NCBI RefSeq assembly: GCF_030014915.1
Contig: NZ_JAGIXS010000004.1
Coordinates: 248,001 to 312,000 of the forward strand
From: Pelomonas sp. V22
GTDB lineage: Bacteria > Pseudomonadota > Gammaproteobacteria > Burkholderiales > Burkholderiaceae_C
Reading direction: 5' to 3'
DNA: 64,000 nucleotides
This document shows, one piece after another, positions 44,477 through 54,448 of this stretch. Below the pieces are notes generated by a model. That model made no database searches and was not told where the DNA came from. It saw only the letters and a program-made list of their open reading frames with translations. Made by a program: the position numbers and the translations under genes. Within the stretch, counting starts at the first letter, position 1. Every line of letters begins with the position of its first letter.

Positions 44477-44983
44477 TCAGCGCACTGCCATCACTTCAAT
44501 CTCGACCAGCCAGCCCGGCGCCACCAAGCCCGCCACCTGCATCACCGAGCGGGTGGGCAAATTGGGCTGGGCAGCCGTGCCGAAGAACTCGCGGTAGCCG
44601 GCCATGAAGCCGTCGAAGTCCATCTTGCCGGCCTTGGCCGGGTCGCCGACCAGGAAGACCTGCATCTTCACCACATCAGCCATCGTGAGCCCCAGCCCCT
44701 TGAGCGAACGCTCGATGGATTTGAGCGTGCCCACGGTCTGGGTGCGGGTGTCACCGTAAGCCGCGAGCGAGCCCTTCTCGGCCTTGTCGTCCGCCACCGG
44801 CGGCACGGCACCGCTGAGCAGCACCAGGGTCTTGCCGGGCGGGATCTCGATGGCGGCAGCAATCGGGAAATCGGAATTCGGAATCTTGTGGCGGATTACG
44901 CCGGTCGGCGCTTGCGCTTGTGTGGCCGCGGAGACCAGCAGCAGGCCGGCGAGGCACAGCATCTTCTTCATCAACACACTCAT
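44477..44983 (-). CDS. RidA-family imine deaminase with signal peptide
   Basis: The 168-residue protein begins with a signal peptide (MLCLAGLLLVSAATQAQA), unusual for the normally cytosolic RidA/YjgF family. The domain keeps the family Arg (Arg145 in LPTRSVMQV, equivalent to catalytic Arg105 of E. coli RidA) and ends in VEIEVMAV. RidA hydrolyses reactive imines or enamines to ketones and ammonia. It is third in an operon after the amine oxidase and cytochrome c (ATGA overlaps), so it probably clears the imine made by that oxidase outside the cytoplasm. AGGAG precedes the ATG. Confidence 0.88.
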   Translation of the reverse strand: MSVLMKKMLCLAGLLLVSAATQAQAPTGVIRHKIPNSDFPIAAAIEIPPGKTLVLLSGAVPPVADDKAEKGSLAAYGDTRTQTVGTLKSIERSLKGLGLTMADVVKMQVFLVGDPAKAGKMDFDGFMAGYREFFGTAAQPNLPTRSVMQVAGLVAPGWLVEIEVMAVR

Positions 44984-45387
44984 GGGAAAGGCTCCTGTCG
45001 GGGCATCTGGGATCGCATGGCAGCGACGTCGGTGGGCTTCAAGAGCAGCGAGCCGGCCGGGCCGAAGCGCTGCACCGCATGGTTGGCGATGGTGAGCACC
45101 TGCTCGTCGTCCAGCTGCCAGGCAAAGCCGGGCATGCCCTTGTTGCCGCGCATCACCATCATCAGCACGTATTGGGCGGAGGCCAGCCGCGCATTGCCCT
45201 TGAGCGCCGGATAGGCGCCGGCACCGCGCGCGCCCTGGCCCTCGGCCATGTGGCAGCCGGCGCAGATCGAGGCGAACAGCGCCGGCCCGCTGCGCTGCTG
45301 GAACTGCCAGCCCTGCGACAGCGTGGCCGGCGTGTCGGCGGCCAGGGCGGGCCCGGCCAGCAGGCTCAGCAGCAGCAACCGTTTCAT
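44980..45387 (-). CDS. Periplasmic class I cytochrome c
   Basis: The 135-residue protein has a signal peptide (LLLLSLLAGPALA). A single heme-c site is present: CAGCH (Cys42, Cys45, His46) with a probable axial Met85 in NKGMPGF. Gene order and ATGA overlaps on both sides place it between the flavin amine oxidase and RidA. It is the likely electron acceptor of the oxidase, making that enzyme work as a dehydrogenase feeding the respiratory chain. Confidence 0.9.
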   Translation of the reverse strand: MKRLLLLSLLAGPALAADTPATLSQGWQFQQRSGPALFASICAGCHMAEGQGARGAGAYPALKGNARLASAQYVLMMVMRGNKGMPGFAWQLDDEQVLTIANHAVQRFGPAGSLLLKPTDVAAMRSQMPRQEPFP

Positions 45388-46979
45388 GCGCCCACCGCCT
45401 TCGTGTGCAACTGCGTGATCGCATGGCGGGCCGACAGCACGGCGCCCTCCTGCCAGGCGGTCAAGAGCGAGGCATGCTCACCGGCGAGCACGATGCGGCC
45501 ATCCATCTTCAGCATGGCCGGATAGTGGCGCTCGCGAGTCTCCTCGGTCCACCAGCCGAAGCAGCCCAGCGTGAACGGCGAGCGGTGCCAGGCCACGGCC
45601 ATGCCGTTCTCGAATTCGGCCGGGTACTGCGGATGGATCTGCGCGCCGAGGCGCAGCGTCTGCTTGATGCGCTGCTCGGGCGACATGGCCGCGAACTCGT
45701 AGGCATTGGTGCCGAAGGTGTAGGCGCCCAGCAGCACGCCCTTCTTGCCGTGGAAGCCGTAGTTCGGATAGCCGATCTGCATGATGGGCAGGTCGGTGAG
45801 GCTGATGCCGCCGTAGATGGCCTCGTCCTCTTCCCAGAAGCGGCGCTTGAACTGCAGGCCCACCTTGGTGGCGGCGAAATAGGGCACGGCCTGGATGGCG
45901 TTGCGCAGCGCTTCGCCGACGCGGATCTCCAGCTGCGAAAGTATCGACAGCGGCAAGGTGCAGACGCACCACTGGGCGCTGGCCGTGTGCATCTGGCCGG
46001 GATGGTTCAGGTCTTCGTAGCGGGCCGTCACGCCGCGCTCGTCCTGGCTGATCTCGGTGACGCGGGCGCGGTAGCGGATCTTCGGGCCCACGGCCTTGGC
46101 CAGGGCCTTGGGGATCGCATCCATGCCGCCGACCGGCTGGAACAGCGGCGTCTGGTATTCGAAATCACGGCTCTCGTTCATGCGGGCCCAGAACTCGGGA
46201 TCCAGCATCTCGTGCAGGCTGCGCGGCGCCTCGTGGTTCTTCACCATATGCAGGCCGTCGTCCTGCGCCGGCTCGGTGCCGCGCCGCTTGCTGGCCTGCC
46301 AGCCGCCGCGATAGCGCATCTCGTTGTCCAGCGCCCCGGTGTTGCGCAGGGCGCCGAGCAGGCGTTCGCGGTCCTCGTCGCTCAGCGGTTCGTCGAGCTT
46401 GCGCTGCTGCACCACCTTGGCCAGCAGCTCGGCCACATCGCCCTGGAAATCCGCCTGGACCTTGCGCCAGCGCTGCGGCTGGCCACCGAACGAGCGCGTG
46501 CTGTGCACATAGGCGTTGTGATTGACCTGGATGAAGGGCTCGAGCGGCACGCCCAGCTGCTTGCAATAGGAGAGCACGCCGTGGTGATGAAAGGGCAGTC
46601 GCCAGGGACCGGGGTTCAGGTAATGGCCCTTGTCGAACTGGCAATGCTGCGTGGCACCGCCGAGCTCGGTGTAGCGATCACCGCCGCGCAGCGTCCAGCT
46701 GCGGCCGCCGGGGCGGTCGTTGTACTCCAGCAGCTGCACCTGGTAGCCGGCACGCTGCAGTTCCAGCGCCGACACGAGGCCAGCCACGCCCGCCCCTATC
46801 ACCAACACGGTCGCGCCCTTGGGCGCCGGCCCGAGCAAAAACTCGGGCTTGGCGGGCGAGGCCTCGGCCAGGCCAAGGAAGGACATGGCGGCATAGACGC
46901 CTGCGCCACCGCCGCGCCGACCCATGGCATGCAGCCATTGGCGGCGGGTCAGTCCAGAACTACGCGATGCGCTGCTCAT
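45384..46979 (-). CDS. Tat-exported flavin monoamine oxidase-family protein
   Basis: The 531-residue FAD enzyme has a twin-arginine signal (SGLTRRQWLHAMG). The Rossmann motif VLVIGAGVAGLVSALELQRAGY, the GG-doublet region RPGGRSWTLRGG and the C-terminal FAD motif (RIVLAGEHASLLTAWQEGAVLSA) place it in the amine-oxidase/L-amino-acid-oxidase family. Tat export implies folding with FAD in the cytoplasm. It is first in the operon with cytochrome c and RidA. The substrate amine is not evident from the sequence. Confidence 0.92.
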   Translation of the reverse strand: MSSASRSSGLTRRQWLHAMGRRGGGAGVYAAMSFLGLAEASPAKPEFLLGPAPKGATVLVIGAGVAGLVSALELQRAGYQVQLLEYNDRPGGRSWTLRGGDRYTELGGATQHCQFDKGHYLNPGPWRLPFHHHGVLSYCKQLGVPLEPFIQVNHNAYVHSTRSFGGQPQRWRKVQADFQGDVAELLAKVVQQRKLDEPLSDEDRERLLGALRNTGALDNEMRYRGGWQASKRRGTEPAQDDGLHMVKNHEAPRSLHEMLDPEFWARMNESRDFEYQTPLFQPVGGMDAIPKALAKAVGPKIRYRARVTEISQDERGVTARYEDLNHPGQMHTASAQWCVCTLPLSILSQLEIRVGEALRNAIQAVPYFAATKVGLQFKRRFWEEDEAIYGGISLTDLPIMQIGYPNYGFHGKKGVLLGAYTFGTNAYEFAAMSPEQRIKQTLRLGAQIHPQYPAEFENGMAVAWHRSPFTLGCFGWWTEETRERHYPAMLKMDGRIVLAGEHASLLTAWQEGAVLSARHAITQLHTKAVGA

Positions 46980-47050
46980 GGCCGGAGACCATAGCAGGCA
47001 GCGCCGCCGCCGCACAGAGGGGGCGGACCCTTCCCTAGTTGCGCTTCAGC

Positions 47051-48028
47051 TCAGATCTCGCAGCCGGCCTCGGCGCCGCTGCCCTGGGCGCCATAGCGCT
47101 CGGCCGTCAGCTGGGCCAGGATGGAGACGGCGATCTCCGGCGGCGTGCGCGCACCGATGGCGAGGCCCACCGGGCCATGCAGCCGGTCCAGCTCGGCCTC
47201 ACTGAGCCCGAAATGCTCGGCGAGGCGCGCCCGCCGCTTGCCCTGGTTCACGCGCGAGCCTATGGCGCCCACGTAGAAGGCCGGGCTCTTCAGGGCCTCC
47301 ATCAGGGCCAGATCGTCGAGCTTGGGGTCGTGGGTCAGCGCCACGATGGCGCTGTGCGCATCGGGCCGGAACTCCTGCACCACGTCGTCGGGCATGCCGC
47401 GCAGCAGCCGCGTGCCGGAGACGGCCCACTCCTCCGCATACTCCTCGCGCGGGTCGCAGACCAGCACCTGGTAATCGAGCGCCAGCGCCATGCCGGCCAG
47501 GTATTGGGTCAGCTGACCGGCGCCGATGATCAGCAGCCGCCAGCGCGGGCCATGGTTGCTGATCAGCTGGGTATCGGTCAGGCGCAGCAGGTCGGCGCCA
47601 TGCTCGTCGAACAGCATCACCGTGCCGCTGGCACGATCCAGCTCGCGGCGCACGCGCTGGCCCGCATCGAGCTTGGCGAGCAAGGCCTCGCAGGCGGAGT
47701 GATCGCCCACCGGCTCCAGCAGCAGCTCCAGCGTGCCGCCACAGGGCAGGCCGAAGCGCGTGGCCTCCTCGGCGCCCACGCCGTAGCGCACCAGCTCGGG
47801 CGTGGTCAGCGTCAGCGCGCCGGCGCGGATGCGGGAGATCAGGTCGTCCTCGATACAGCCGCCCGAGACCGAGCCGGCAATCGCGCCGTCGTCCCGCACC
47901 GCCACCCAGGAGCCCAGCGGCCTCGGCGCCGATCCCCAGGTGCGGGTGATCGTGCCCAGCACCACACGGCGCCCTTCGGCGCGCCAATGCACCAGCTGGC
48001 GCAAGACATTCAGGTCGACGTTGTCCAT
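47051..48028 (-). CDS. XdhC/CoxI-family molybdenum-enzyme maturation factor
   Basis: The 325-residue protein has an N-terminal XdhC_CoxI domain ([31 protein letters not shown]). Its C-terminal Rossmann domain begins [18 protein letters not shown], then [14 protein letters not shown] and [12 protein letters not shown]. Family members bind molybdenum cofactor and promote its sulfuration and insertion into xanthine-dehydrogenase-family enzymes. It is divergent from coxSLM and serves that enzyme. The start at 48028 was chosen because the domain begins there; the frame extends further upstream without similarity. Confidence 0.92.
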   Translation of the reverse strand: MDNVDLNVLRQLVHWRAEGRRVVLGTITRTWGSAPRPLGSWVAVRDDGAIAGSVSGGCIEDDLISRIRAGALTLTTPELVRYGVGAEEATRFGLPCGGTLELLLEPVGDHSACEALLAKLDAGQRVRRELDRASGTVMLFDEHGADLLRLTDTQLISNHGPRWRLLIIGAGQLTQYLAGMALALDYQVLVCDPREEYAEEWAVSGTRLLRGMPDDVVQEFRPDAHSAIVALTHDPKLDDLALMEALKSPAFYVGAIGSRVNQGKRRARLAEHFGLSEAELDRLHGPVGLAIGARTPPEIAVSILAQLTAERYGAQGSGAEAGCEI

Positions 48029-48216
48029 CGGCCGGCATTCTGTCTGCTTGGCGCCTTCTCTGCCAGGCGCGCCGCACCGACCCAGGTGCTGCCGCGCACA
48101 TGGATGCATATCCAGCAGGGTTTGCGTCAGCTTCGCAGCAGCTGCAGTGCCACCGAGGATAGGAATCAGACAGCCCGGCACGACGCTGACCAGGGCTGCA
48201 ACCAGGAGACACCACC

Positions 48217-48687
48217 ATGGGCATTCCCATCACGCTCAAAGTCAATGGGCAGACGGTTTCGCGCGAGGTCGCGCCGGAGCAGCTGCTGGTCCAGTTCATC
48301 CGCGAGGACCTGGCCCTGACCGGCACCCACGTGGGCTGCGACACCAGCCAGTGCGGCGCCTGCACCATCCACCTGAACGGCCGCGCGGTGAAGGCCTGCG
48401 CCATGCTGGCGGTGCAGGCCAGTGGTGCCGAGATCACCACCATCGAAGGCCTGGCCGCCGAAGACGGCACGCTGCATCCGATGCAGGCCGCCTTCAAGGA
48501 ATGCCATGGCCTGCAATGCGGCTTCTGCACGCCGGGCATGGTGATGAGCGCCGTGGACTTGGTGAAGCACCACAAGTGCGACACCGAGGCCGAGATCCGC
48601 GCCGGGCTGGAGGGCAACCTCTGCCGCTGCACCGGCTACCAGAACATCGTGCGCGCGGTGCAGGCCGCCGTGCCGGCCATGAAGTGA
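48217..48687 (+). CDS. coxS: Aerobic CO-dehydrogenase-type small [2Fe-2S] subunit
   Basis: The 156-residue protein has a plant-ferredoxin-type cluster (Cys41, 46, 49, 61 in [10 protein letters not shown] and KACAM). The second, XDH-type, cluster is at Cys101, 104, 136, 138 ([18 protein letters not shown]). It passes electrons from the Mo site to FAD. It opens the coxS-L-M-D-E-G operon. Order S-L-M differs from the M-S-L order of classical form I CODH. Confidence 0.93.
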   Translation: MGIPITLKVNGQTVSREVAPEQLLVQFIREDLALTGTHVGCDTSQCGACTIHLNGRAVKACAMLAVQASGAEITTIEGLAAEDGTLHPMQAAFKECHGLQCGFCTPGMVMSAVDLVKHHKCDTEAEIRAGLEGNLCRCTGYQNIVRAVQAAVPAMK

Positions 48688-48697
48688 GGAGCCTGCC

Positions 48698-51052
48698 ATG
48701 AATGCACCCCAAGCTGGATTCATAGGCCAATCGGTCCGCCGCCGCGAAGACGCGCGCTTCCTCACCGGCCGTGGCCAGTACACCGACGACATCGTCCTGC
48801 CACGCCAGACCTATGGCTTCTTCCTGCGCAGCCCCTATGCCCATGCGCGCATCAAGACCCTCGATGCCACGGCCGCCAAGGCCGCGCCGGGCGTGCTGGG
48901 CGTGTTCACGGGCGAGCACTTCAAGGCGGTCGGCGGCCTGCCCTGCGGCTGGCTGATCAACAGCCTCGATGGCTCACCGATGAAGGAGCCCAAGCACCCG
49001 ATCCTGGCCGACGGCAAGGTGAGATTCGTCGGCGATGCTGTGGCCCTGGTCGTGGCAGAAACCTACGCACAGGCGAAAGCGGCGGCGCTGCTGATCGATG
49101 TCGATTACGAGGAGCTGCCCACCGTCGTCGACTGCGCCGCTGCCAAGTTGCTGCCAGGCACCGTGCATGACGATGCGCCCGATAACGTCTGCTACACCTG
49201 GGGCTGCGGCGACAAGGCCGCGACCGATGCCGCCATGGCTGCTGCCGCTCATGTGACGCGTCTTGAGTTTCGCAACAACCGCTTGATCCCGAACGCCATC
49301 GAGCCGCGTGCCGCCAACGCTGCCTACAACCCCAGCGACGACAGCTACACGCTTTATGTGGCCAACCAGAACCCGCATGTCGAGCGGCTGCTGATGTGCG
49401 CCTTCGTGCTGGGCATCCCCGAGCACAAGCTGCGCGTGGTGGCACCCGACGTGGGCGGCGGCTTCGGCTCCAAGATCTTCTTGTACGGCGAAGAGACCGC
49501 CCTGGTCTGGGCCAGCAAGCAGATCAAGCGCCCGATCAAATGGACGGCCGAGCGCAGCGAAAGCTTCCTCGCCGACGCCCATGGCCGCGACCACGCGACC
49601 GTGGCCGAGCTGGGCCTGGATGCGCAAGGCAAGTTCCTCGCGATGCGGGTGACCACCACGGCCAACCTCGGCGCCTACCTCAGCACCTTCGCCTCCAGCG
49701 TGCCGACCATCCTCTACGCCACGCTCCTGGCTGGCCAGTACACGACGCCGAAGATCTATGCCGAGGTCACCGGCGTGTTCACCAACACCGCGCCGGTCGA
49801 CGCCTACCGCGGCGCCGGCCGGCCCGAGGCCACCTATGTGGTGGAACGCCTGGTGGAGACGGCAGCCCATGAGCTGAAGATCGACCCGGCCGAGCTGCGC
49901 CGGCGCAACTTCATCCGCGAGTTCCCCTATGCCACGCCGGTGGGCCTGACCTATGACACCGGCGACTACGACGCCACCCTGAAGCGCGTCATCGAGATCG
50001 CCGACGTGGCCGGCTTCGGCGCCCGCAAGGCCGCGAGCGAAGCCAAGGGCCTGAAGCGCGGCTTGGGCTACTCGACCTACATCGAGGCCTGCGGCCTGGC
50101 GCCGTCCAACATCGCCGGCGCGCTGGGTGCACGGGCCGGCCTGTTCGAGGCCGGCGAGGTGCGCGTGCACCCCACCGGCAAGGTCACGATCTTCACCGGC
50201 TCGCATTCGCACGGCCAGGGCCACGAGACCACCTTCGCGCAAGTGGTGGCCGACAAGCTGGGCATCCCGCTTGACGACGTGAGCATCGAGCATGGCGACA
50301 CCGGCAAGGTCTTGTTCGGCATGGGCACCTATGGCAGTCGCTCGCTGTCGGTCGGCGGCACGGCCATCGTCAAGGCTGTGGACAAGGTGATCGCCAAGGG
50401 CAAGAAGATCGCTGCCCACCTGCTGGAGGCGGCCGACACCGACATCGAATTCGAGAACGGCGTGTTCAAGGTCGCCGGCACCGACAAGAGCGTGCCCTTC
50501 GCCTCGGTCTCGCTGACCGCCTATGTGCCGCACAACTACCCGCTCGACAAGCTGGAGCCCGGCCTCAACGAGAACGCCTTCTACGACCCGACCAACTTCA
50601 CCTATCCGGCCGGCAGCTATGTCTGCGAGGTGGAGGTCGATCCGCAGACCGGGGTGGTGCGCGTGGATCGATTCAGCGCGGTGGACGATTTCGGCAACAT
50701 CGTCAATCCGATGATCGTCGAGGGCCAGGTCCAGGGCGGCATCGCCCAGGGCCTCGGCCAGGCGCTCCTGGAGCACGGCATCTACGACACCGAGAGCGGC
50801 CAGCTCTTGACCGGCAGCTACATGGACTACGCGATGCCCCGCGCCGATGACCTGCCGAGCTTCAATATCGAGACGGCCAAGGGCACGCCCTGCACCCACA
50901 ACCCGCTCGGCGTGAAAGGCTGCGGCGAGGCCGGCGCCATCGGCTCGCCGCCGGCGGTGATCAATGCGATCTGCCATGCGCTCGGTATCAAGGACATCGC
51001 CATGCCGGCGACGCCGCACACGGTCTGGCAAGCCATCCAAGCAAACCGTTGA
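48698..51052 (+). CDS. coxL: Xanthine-dehydrogenase-family molybdopterin large subunit, form II CoxL type
   Basis: The 784-residue protein has the N-terminal Ald_Xan_dh a/b hammerhead ([22 protein letters not shown]) and the Mo-binding domain ([17 protein letters not shown]). The active-site loop is [10 protein letters not shown] near residues 367-376, which marks form II enzymes. Form I CO dehydrogenases carry AYxCSFR with the Cys that binds Cu. The C-terminal [17 protein letters not shown] holds the catalytic Glu. True CO oxidation is therefore unlikely; an aldehyde or N-heterocycle is the more probable substrate. Confidence 0.93.
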   Translation: MNAPQAGFIGQSVRRREDARFLTGRGQYTDDIVLPRQTYGFFLRSPYAHARIKTLDATAAKAAPGVLGVFTGEHFKAVGGLPCGWLINSLDGSPMKEPKHPILADGKVRFVGDAVALVVAETYAQAKAAALLIDVDYEELPTVVDCAAAKLLPGTVHDDAPDNVCYTWGCGDKAATDAAMAAAAHVTRLEFRNNRLIPNAIEPRAANAAYNPSDDSYTLYVANQNPHVERLLMCAFVLGIPEHKLRVVAPDVGGGFGSKIFLYGEETALVWASKQIKRPIKWTAERSESFLADAHGRDHATVAELGLDAQGKFLAMRVTTTANLGAYLSTFASSVPTILYATLLAGQYTTPKIYAEVTGVFTNTAPVDAYRGAGRPEATYVVERLVETAAHELKIDPAELRRRNFIREFPYATPVGLTYDTGDYDATLKRVIEIADVAGFGARKAASEAKGLKRGLGYSTYIEACGLAPSNIAGALGARAGLFEAGEVRVHPTGKVTIFTGSHSHGQGHETTFAQVVADKLGIPLDDVSIEHGDTGKVLFGMGTYGSRSLSVGGTAIVKAVDKVIAKGKKIAAHLLEAADTDIEFENGVFKVAGTDKSVPFASVSLTAYVPHNYPLDKLEPGLNENAFYDPTNFTYPAGSYVCEVEVDPQTGVVRVDRFSAVDDFGNIVNPMIVEGQVQGGIAQGLGQALLEHGIYDTESGQLLTGSYMDYAMPRADDLPSFNIETAKGTPCTHNPLGVKGCGEAGAIGSPPAVINAICHALGIKDIAMPATPHTVWQAIQANR

Positions 51053-51062
51053 GGAGAACGCG

Positions 51063-51851
51063 ATGAGCTTCACCTACCAACAAGCGGCCTCGCTGGCCGA
51101 TGCGGCCCGCGCCGCCGCTGGCGCAGACGCCAAGATCATTGCTGGCGGCCAGTCCCTGCTCGGCGCGATCAAGCTCGGGCTCGCAGCGCCGGAGTCGCTG
51201 GTCGATCTGTCCAGCCTGGCCGAGCTGCGCGGCGTGCGCCTGGAGGCCGGCAAGATCCTCATCGGCGCGATGACGACACATGCCGAAGTGGCGGCCTCGC
51301 CCGAGGTGCAGCGCGCCATCCCGGCCCTGGCCGAGCTGGCCGGCAACATCGGCGACCGCCAGGTGCGCAACCGCGGCACGCTCGGCGGCAGCCTGGCCAA
51401 CAACGACCCCGCCGCCTGCTATCCGGCGGCCGTGTTGAGCCTCGGCGCCACCATCAGCACCGACCGGCGCAGCATCGCGGCCGATGCCTTCTTTACCGGC
51501 CTCTACGAGACCGCGCTGCAGCCGGGCGAGATCATCACCTCGGTCAGCTTCCCGGTGCCGGACAAGGCCGGCTGGCAGAAGTTCAAGCAGCCGGCCTCGC
51601 GCTTCTCCATTGTGGGCGTCTTCGTGTCGCGCACCGACACCGGCGTGCGCGTGGCCGTGACAGGTGCCGGGCCCTGCGTGTTCCGTGCCACCAAGCTCGA
51701 GGCTGCCCTGGCCCAGAGCTGGAGCTCGGCGGCGGCGCAGCAGGTGAGCATCAGCGCCGCCGGCCTCAACACCGACCTGCATGGCTCGGCCGAGTACCGC
51801 GCCGCGCTGATCCCGGTGCTGGCCGGGCGGGCCGTCGCGGCGGCCGGATGA
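51063..51851 (+). CDS. coxM: FAD-binding medium subunit of the CoxSLM enzyme
   Basis: The 262-residue FAD_binding_5 protein has AGGQSLLGAIKLGLA and TLGGSLANNDPAACYPA, both FAD-contacting motifs of CoxM/XdhB subunits. The CO_deh_flav_C domain begins near FSIVGVFVSR. GAGGAG precedes the ATG. It completes the SLM heterotrimer and overlaps coxD by ATGA. Confidence 0.93.
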   Translation: MSFTYQQAASLADAARAAAGADAKIIAGGQSLLGAIKLGLAAPESLVDLSSLAELRGVRLEAGKILIGAMTTHAEVAASPEVQRAIPALAELAGNIGDRQVRNRGTLGGSLANNDPAACYPAAVLSLGATISTDRRSIAADAFFTGLYETALQPGEIITSVSFPVPDKAGWQKFKQPASRFSIVGVFVSRTDTGVRVAVTGAGPCVFRATKLEAALAQSWSSAAAQQVSISAAGLNTDLHGSAEYRAALIPVLAGRAVAAAG

Positions 51852-52732
51852 GCGGCTTGCCGGCAAGCATCGACGACACGGCGGCGCAGCTGCTCGCGCA
51901 GGGCTATGTGGCCCAGCGCGAGTTGGCCACCGCCGCCTTCCTGGCGCTGCGCCTGCAGCGGCCGCTGTTCCTGGAGGGTGAGCCTGGCACCGGCAAGACC
52001 GAGATCGCCAAGGCGCTGGCGGCCATGCTCGGCCGGCCCTTGATCCGGCTGCAATGCTTCGAGGGCCTGGACATGGCCGCAGCCGCCTACGAATGGAACT
52101 ACGCGCGGCAGATGCTGGAGATCAAGACCTCCGACGGCAAGCTCTCGGCAGATGACCTGTTCTCCCGCCGCTTCCTGATACCTCGCGCGCTGTTGCAGGC
52201 GCTGGAACAGCCCGGTCCGCCGGTGCTCCTGATCGATGAACTGGACCGCGCCGACGAGCCCTTCGAGGCTTTTCTGCTCGAGGTGCTGAGCGAGTTCCAG
52301 ATCACCATTCCCGAACTCGGCACGATCAAGGCGGCCGAGCCGCCCATCGTCATCATCACCAGCAACCGCACACGCGAGATTCACGATGCGGTCAAGCGCC
52401 GCTGCCTCTATCACTGGGTGGATTTTCCCGATGCGGCACGCGAGCTCGCGATCCTGCGCCAGCGCGTGCCGGGTGCGCCCGAGGCGCTGGCCCGGCAGGT
52501 CGTGGCTTTCATCCAGGGCCTCCGGCTGCTCGATCTCTACAAGCTGCCCGGCGTGGCCGAGACCATCGAGTGGTCGCGCGCCCTGCTCGAGCTGAACGCC
52601 GTGGTGCTGGACCCCGAGACGGTGCAGCAGACCCTGGGCGTGCTGCTCAAGTACCAGGACGACATCGCACGGGTGCAGGGCTCGGAGGCGGCGCGATTGC
52701 TGGAACAGGTGCGGATGCAGCTCCATGGCTGA
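51848..52732 (+). CDS. coxD: MoxR-type AAA+ ATPase (CoxD)
   Basis: The 294-residue AAA+ ATPase of the MoxR/CoxD group has Walker A GEPGTGKTEIAKAL, Walker B VLLIDELDRAD, sensor-1 IITSNRTRE and the Arg-finger region DAVKRRCLYHW. In Oligotropha CoxD is needed for assembly of the copper-sulfur-molybdenum centre. Here it more generally works with CoxE as a chaperone for Mo-enzyme maturation. It overlaps coxM (ATGA) and coxE (8 nt). Confidence 0.93.
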   Translation: MSGLPASIDDTAAQLLAQGYVAQRELATAAFLALRLQRPLFLEGEPGTGKTEIAKALAAMLGRPLIRLQCFEGLDMAAAAYEWNYARQMLEIKTSDGKLSADDLFSRRFLIPRALLQALEQPGPPVLLIDELDRADEPFEAFLLEVLSEFQITIPELGTIKAAEPPIVIITSNRTREIHDAVKRRCLYHWVDFPDAARELAILRQRVPGAPEALARQVVAFIQGLRLLDLYKLPGVAETIEWSRALLELNAVVLDPETVQQTLGVLLKYQDDIARVQGSEAARLLEQVRMQLHG

Positions 52733-53900
52733 CCGTCTTGCAGAGAACGTCGTCCACTTCGCCCGCGTGCTGCGCACTGCCGGCCTGCCGGTCGGCAGCG
52801 ACCGCATCCAGCTGGCGCTGCAAGCCTTGCAGGTCGCAGGCCTCGAATCCCGCCGCGACTTCAAGGCCACGCTCGCGGCCTGCCTGGTGGCCCGGGCCGA
52901 GCACCGCGCGCTGTTCGAGCAGGCGTTTCACATCTTCTGGCGTGGTCCCGACCTGCTGGGCCGGGTGATGGCCATGCTGCTGCCTCAGGCCCATGCCCAG
53001 GCCGGCATGCCGCCGCCGCCCGAGAATCGGCGCCTGGCCGATGCATTGTTCCCGCAACAGCCAGCGTCCAACAACGACGAGGCCCCCGAGCCCATCGAGC
53101 TCGATGCTGCCTTGAGCTGGAGCCAGCGCGAGGTGCTTCGCCAGCGCGACTTCGAGACCATGACGGCCGCCGAGTGGAATCAGGCCAAGCAGACGGTGAA
53201 GCATCTGCGCCCCCTCTTCGAGACCCGGCCGACACGCCGCCACCAGCGCGCGGCACAAGGCCGCATCGATTGGCGCGCCACGCTGCGCGCCGAGCCTCGC
53301 GGCGGGTTGCTGCCCCGTCGCATGAGGCCCGGCGAGCGCATCGCGCCGCTGCTGGTGCTGGCCGACATCTCCGGCTCGATGAGCCGCTACTCACGCATGC
53401 TGCTGCACCTGGCCCATGGCCTCAGCAACCCCGCCGAACGCCGCCACGCGCCGCGCGTGCACAGCTTCGTGTTCGGCACGCGGCTCACGCCGGTGACGCG
53501 GCTCTTGAAGCAGCGCGACCCGGACCTTGCCGTGGCGGCGATCTCGCGTCGGGTGGAGGACTGGTCGGGTGGCACGCGCATCAGCGCCTGCCTGCATGAG
53601 TTCAACAAGCGGTGGGCCCGCCGCGTGCTCTCCAGCGAGACCACCGTGCTGCTGATCACCGACGGCCTGGAGCAAGGTGCCGAGGACGACCCGCAATGCG
53701 AGCGCCTCGCCTTCGAGGCGCGGCGGCTGCGCCTGTCCTGCCGGCGCCTCTTGTGGCTCAACCCGCTGCTGCGCTACGAGGGCTTCGAGCCGCGCGCCGC
53801 CGGCATCAAGGCCTTGCTGCCCGAGGTGACGGCACATCTGAAGGCCCACAATCTGTCCAGCCTAGAAGAACTTTGCGAGCGACTGTCCACATGCAATTGA
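52725..53900 (+). CDS. coxE: VWA-domain CoxE protein
   Basis: The 391-residue protein has the CoxE N-terminal region (VHFARVLRTAGLPVGSDRIQLALQAL) and a VWA domain with MIDAS-type DISGSMSRYSRM and LITDGLEQGAEDD. It is the usual partner of the CoxD ATPase in assembly of the Mo enzyme. It overlaps coxD by 8 nt and coxG by 10 nt. Confidence 0.92.
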   Translation: MADRLAENVVHFARVLRTAGLPVGSDRIQLALQALQVAGLESRRDFKATLAACLVARAEHRALFEQAFHIFWRGPDLLGRVMAMLLPQAHAQAGMPPPPENRRLADALFPQQPASNNDEAPEPIELDAALSWSQREVLRQRDFETMTAAEWNQAKQTVKHLRPLFETRPTRRHQRAAQGRIDWRATLRAEPRGGLLPRRMRPGERIAPLLVLADISGSMSRYSRMLLHLAHGLSNPAERRHAPRVHSFVFGTRLTPVTRLLKQRDPDLAVAAISRRVEDWSGGTRISACLHEFNKRWARRVLSSETTVLLITDGLEQGAEDDPQCERLAFEARRLRLSCRRLLWLNPLLRYEGFEPRAAGIKALLPEVTAHLKAHNLSSLEELCERLSTCN

Positions 53901-54442
53901 CCGGCGAAGAAAACCTGCCCGTGTCCCAGGCCCAGGCCTGGGAGGCGCTGAACGACGTGGAGATGCTCAAGCGCTCCATCACCGGCTGCGAGTCGCTGAC
54001 CCTGGTCGGCGAGCAGGAGTACGAGGCCGTGCTGGCCGTCTCCATCGGCCCAGTGAAGGCCAAGTTCAGGGGCCGGCTGAAGCTTACGGACCTGAAACCG
54101 CCCAGCAGCTACCAGATCGCCTTCGAAGGCCAGGGCGGCGCGGCCGGCCATGGCAAGGGCGAGGCCAAGGTCTGGCTCGAAACCCTGGGCCCGGCCGAGA
54201 CGCAGCTTCACTACAGCGTGGTGGCGAGCGTGGGCGGCAAGATCGCGCAAATCGGCTCGCGCCTCGTCGACATGGCGGCGCAGAAGATGGCAGCCGATTT
54301 CTTTGCCGCCTTCAATGCCGCGCTGCGGGATCGCTATGCGGTCGCGCCGCCACCGCCCCCCGAGCCGATGAAGCCGCTGGGCCGGCGCCTCCTCGACTGG
54401 TACCTCGGCTGGCTCGGGCGAATCTTCACCGGCAAGGTCTGA
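53891..54442 (+). CDS. coxG: CoxG-family SRPBCC protein
   Basis: The 183-residue protein has the CoxG/START-like fold (GEENLPVSQAQAWEALNDVEMLKRSITGCESLTL, LKLTDLKPPSSYQIAFEG, KIAQIGSRLVDMAAQKMA). A C-terminal amphipathic/hydrophobic tail (RRLLDWYLGWLGRIF) resembles the membrane anchor seen in CoxG, which recruits CO dehydrogenase to the membrane and may carry menaquinone. It is last in the operon. Confidence 0.92.
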   Translation: MQLTGEENLPVSQAQAWEALNDVEMLKRSITGCESLTLVGEQEYEAVLAVSIGPVKAKFRGRLKLTDLKPPSSYQIAFEGQGGAAGHGKGEAKVWLETLGPAETQLHYSVVASVGGKIAQIGSRLVDMAAQKMAADFFAAFNAALRDRYAVAPPPPPEPMKPLGRRLLDWYLGWLGRIFTGKV

Positions 54443-54448
54443 CGGACG

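Noticed and set aside
48698-51052. Genuine (form I) CO dehydrogenase
   Set aside because: The active-site loop reads AYRGAGR, not AYxCSFR, so the Cu-binding Cys is missing.
48974-51073. Minus-strand open frame of 699 codons
   Set aside because: It is the complement of coxL, which has the full Mo-hydroxylase motif set.
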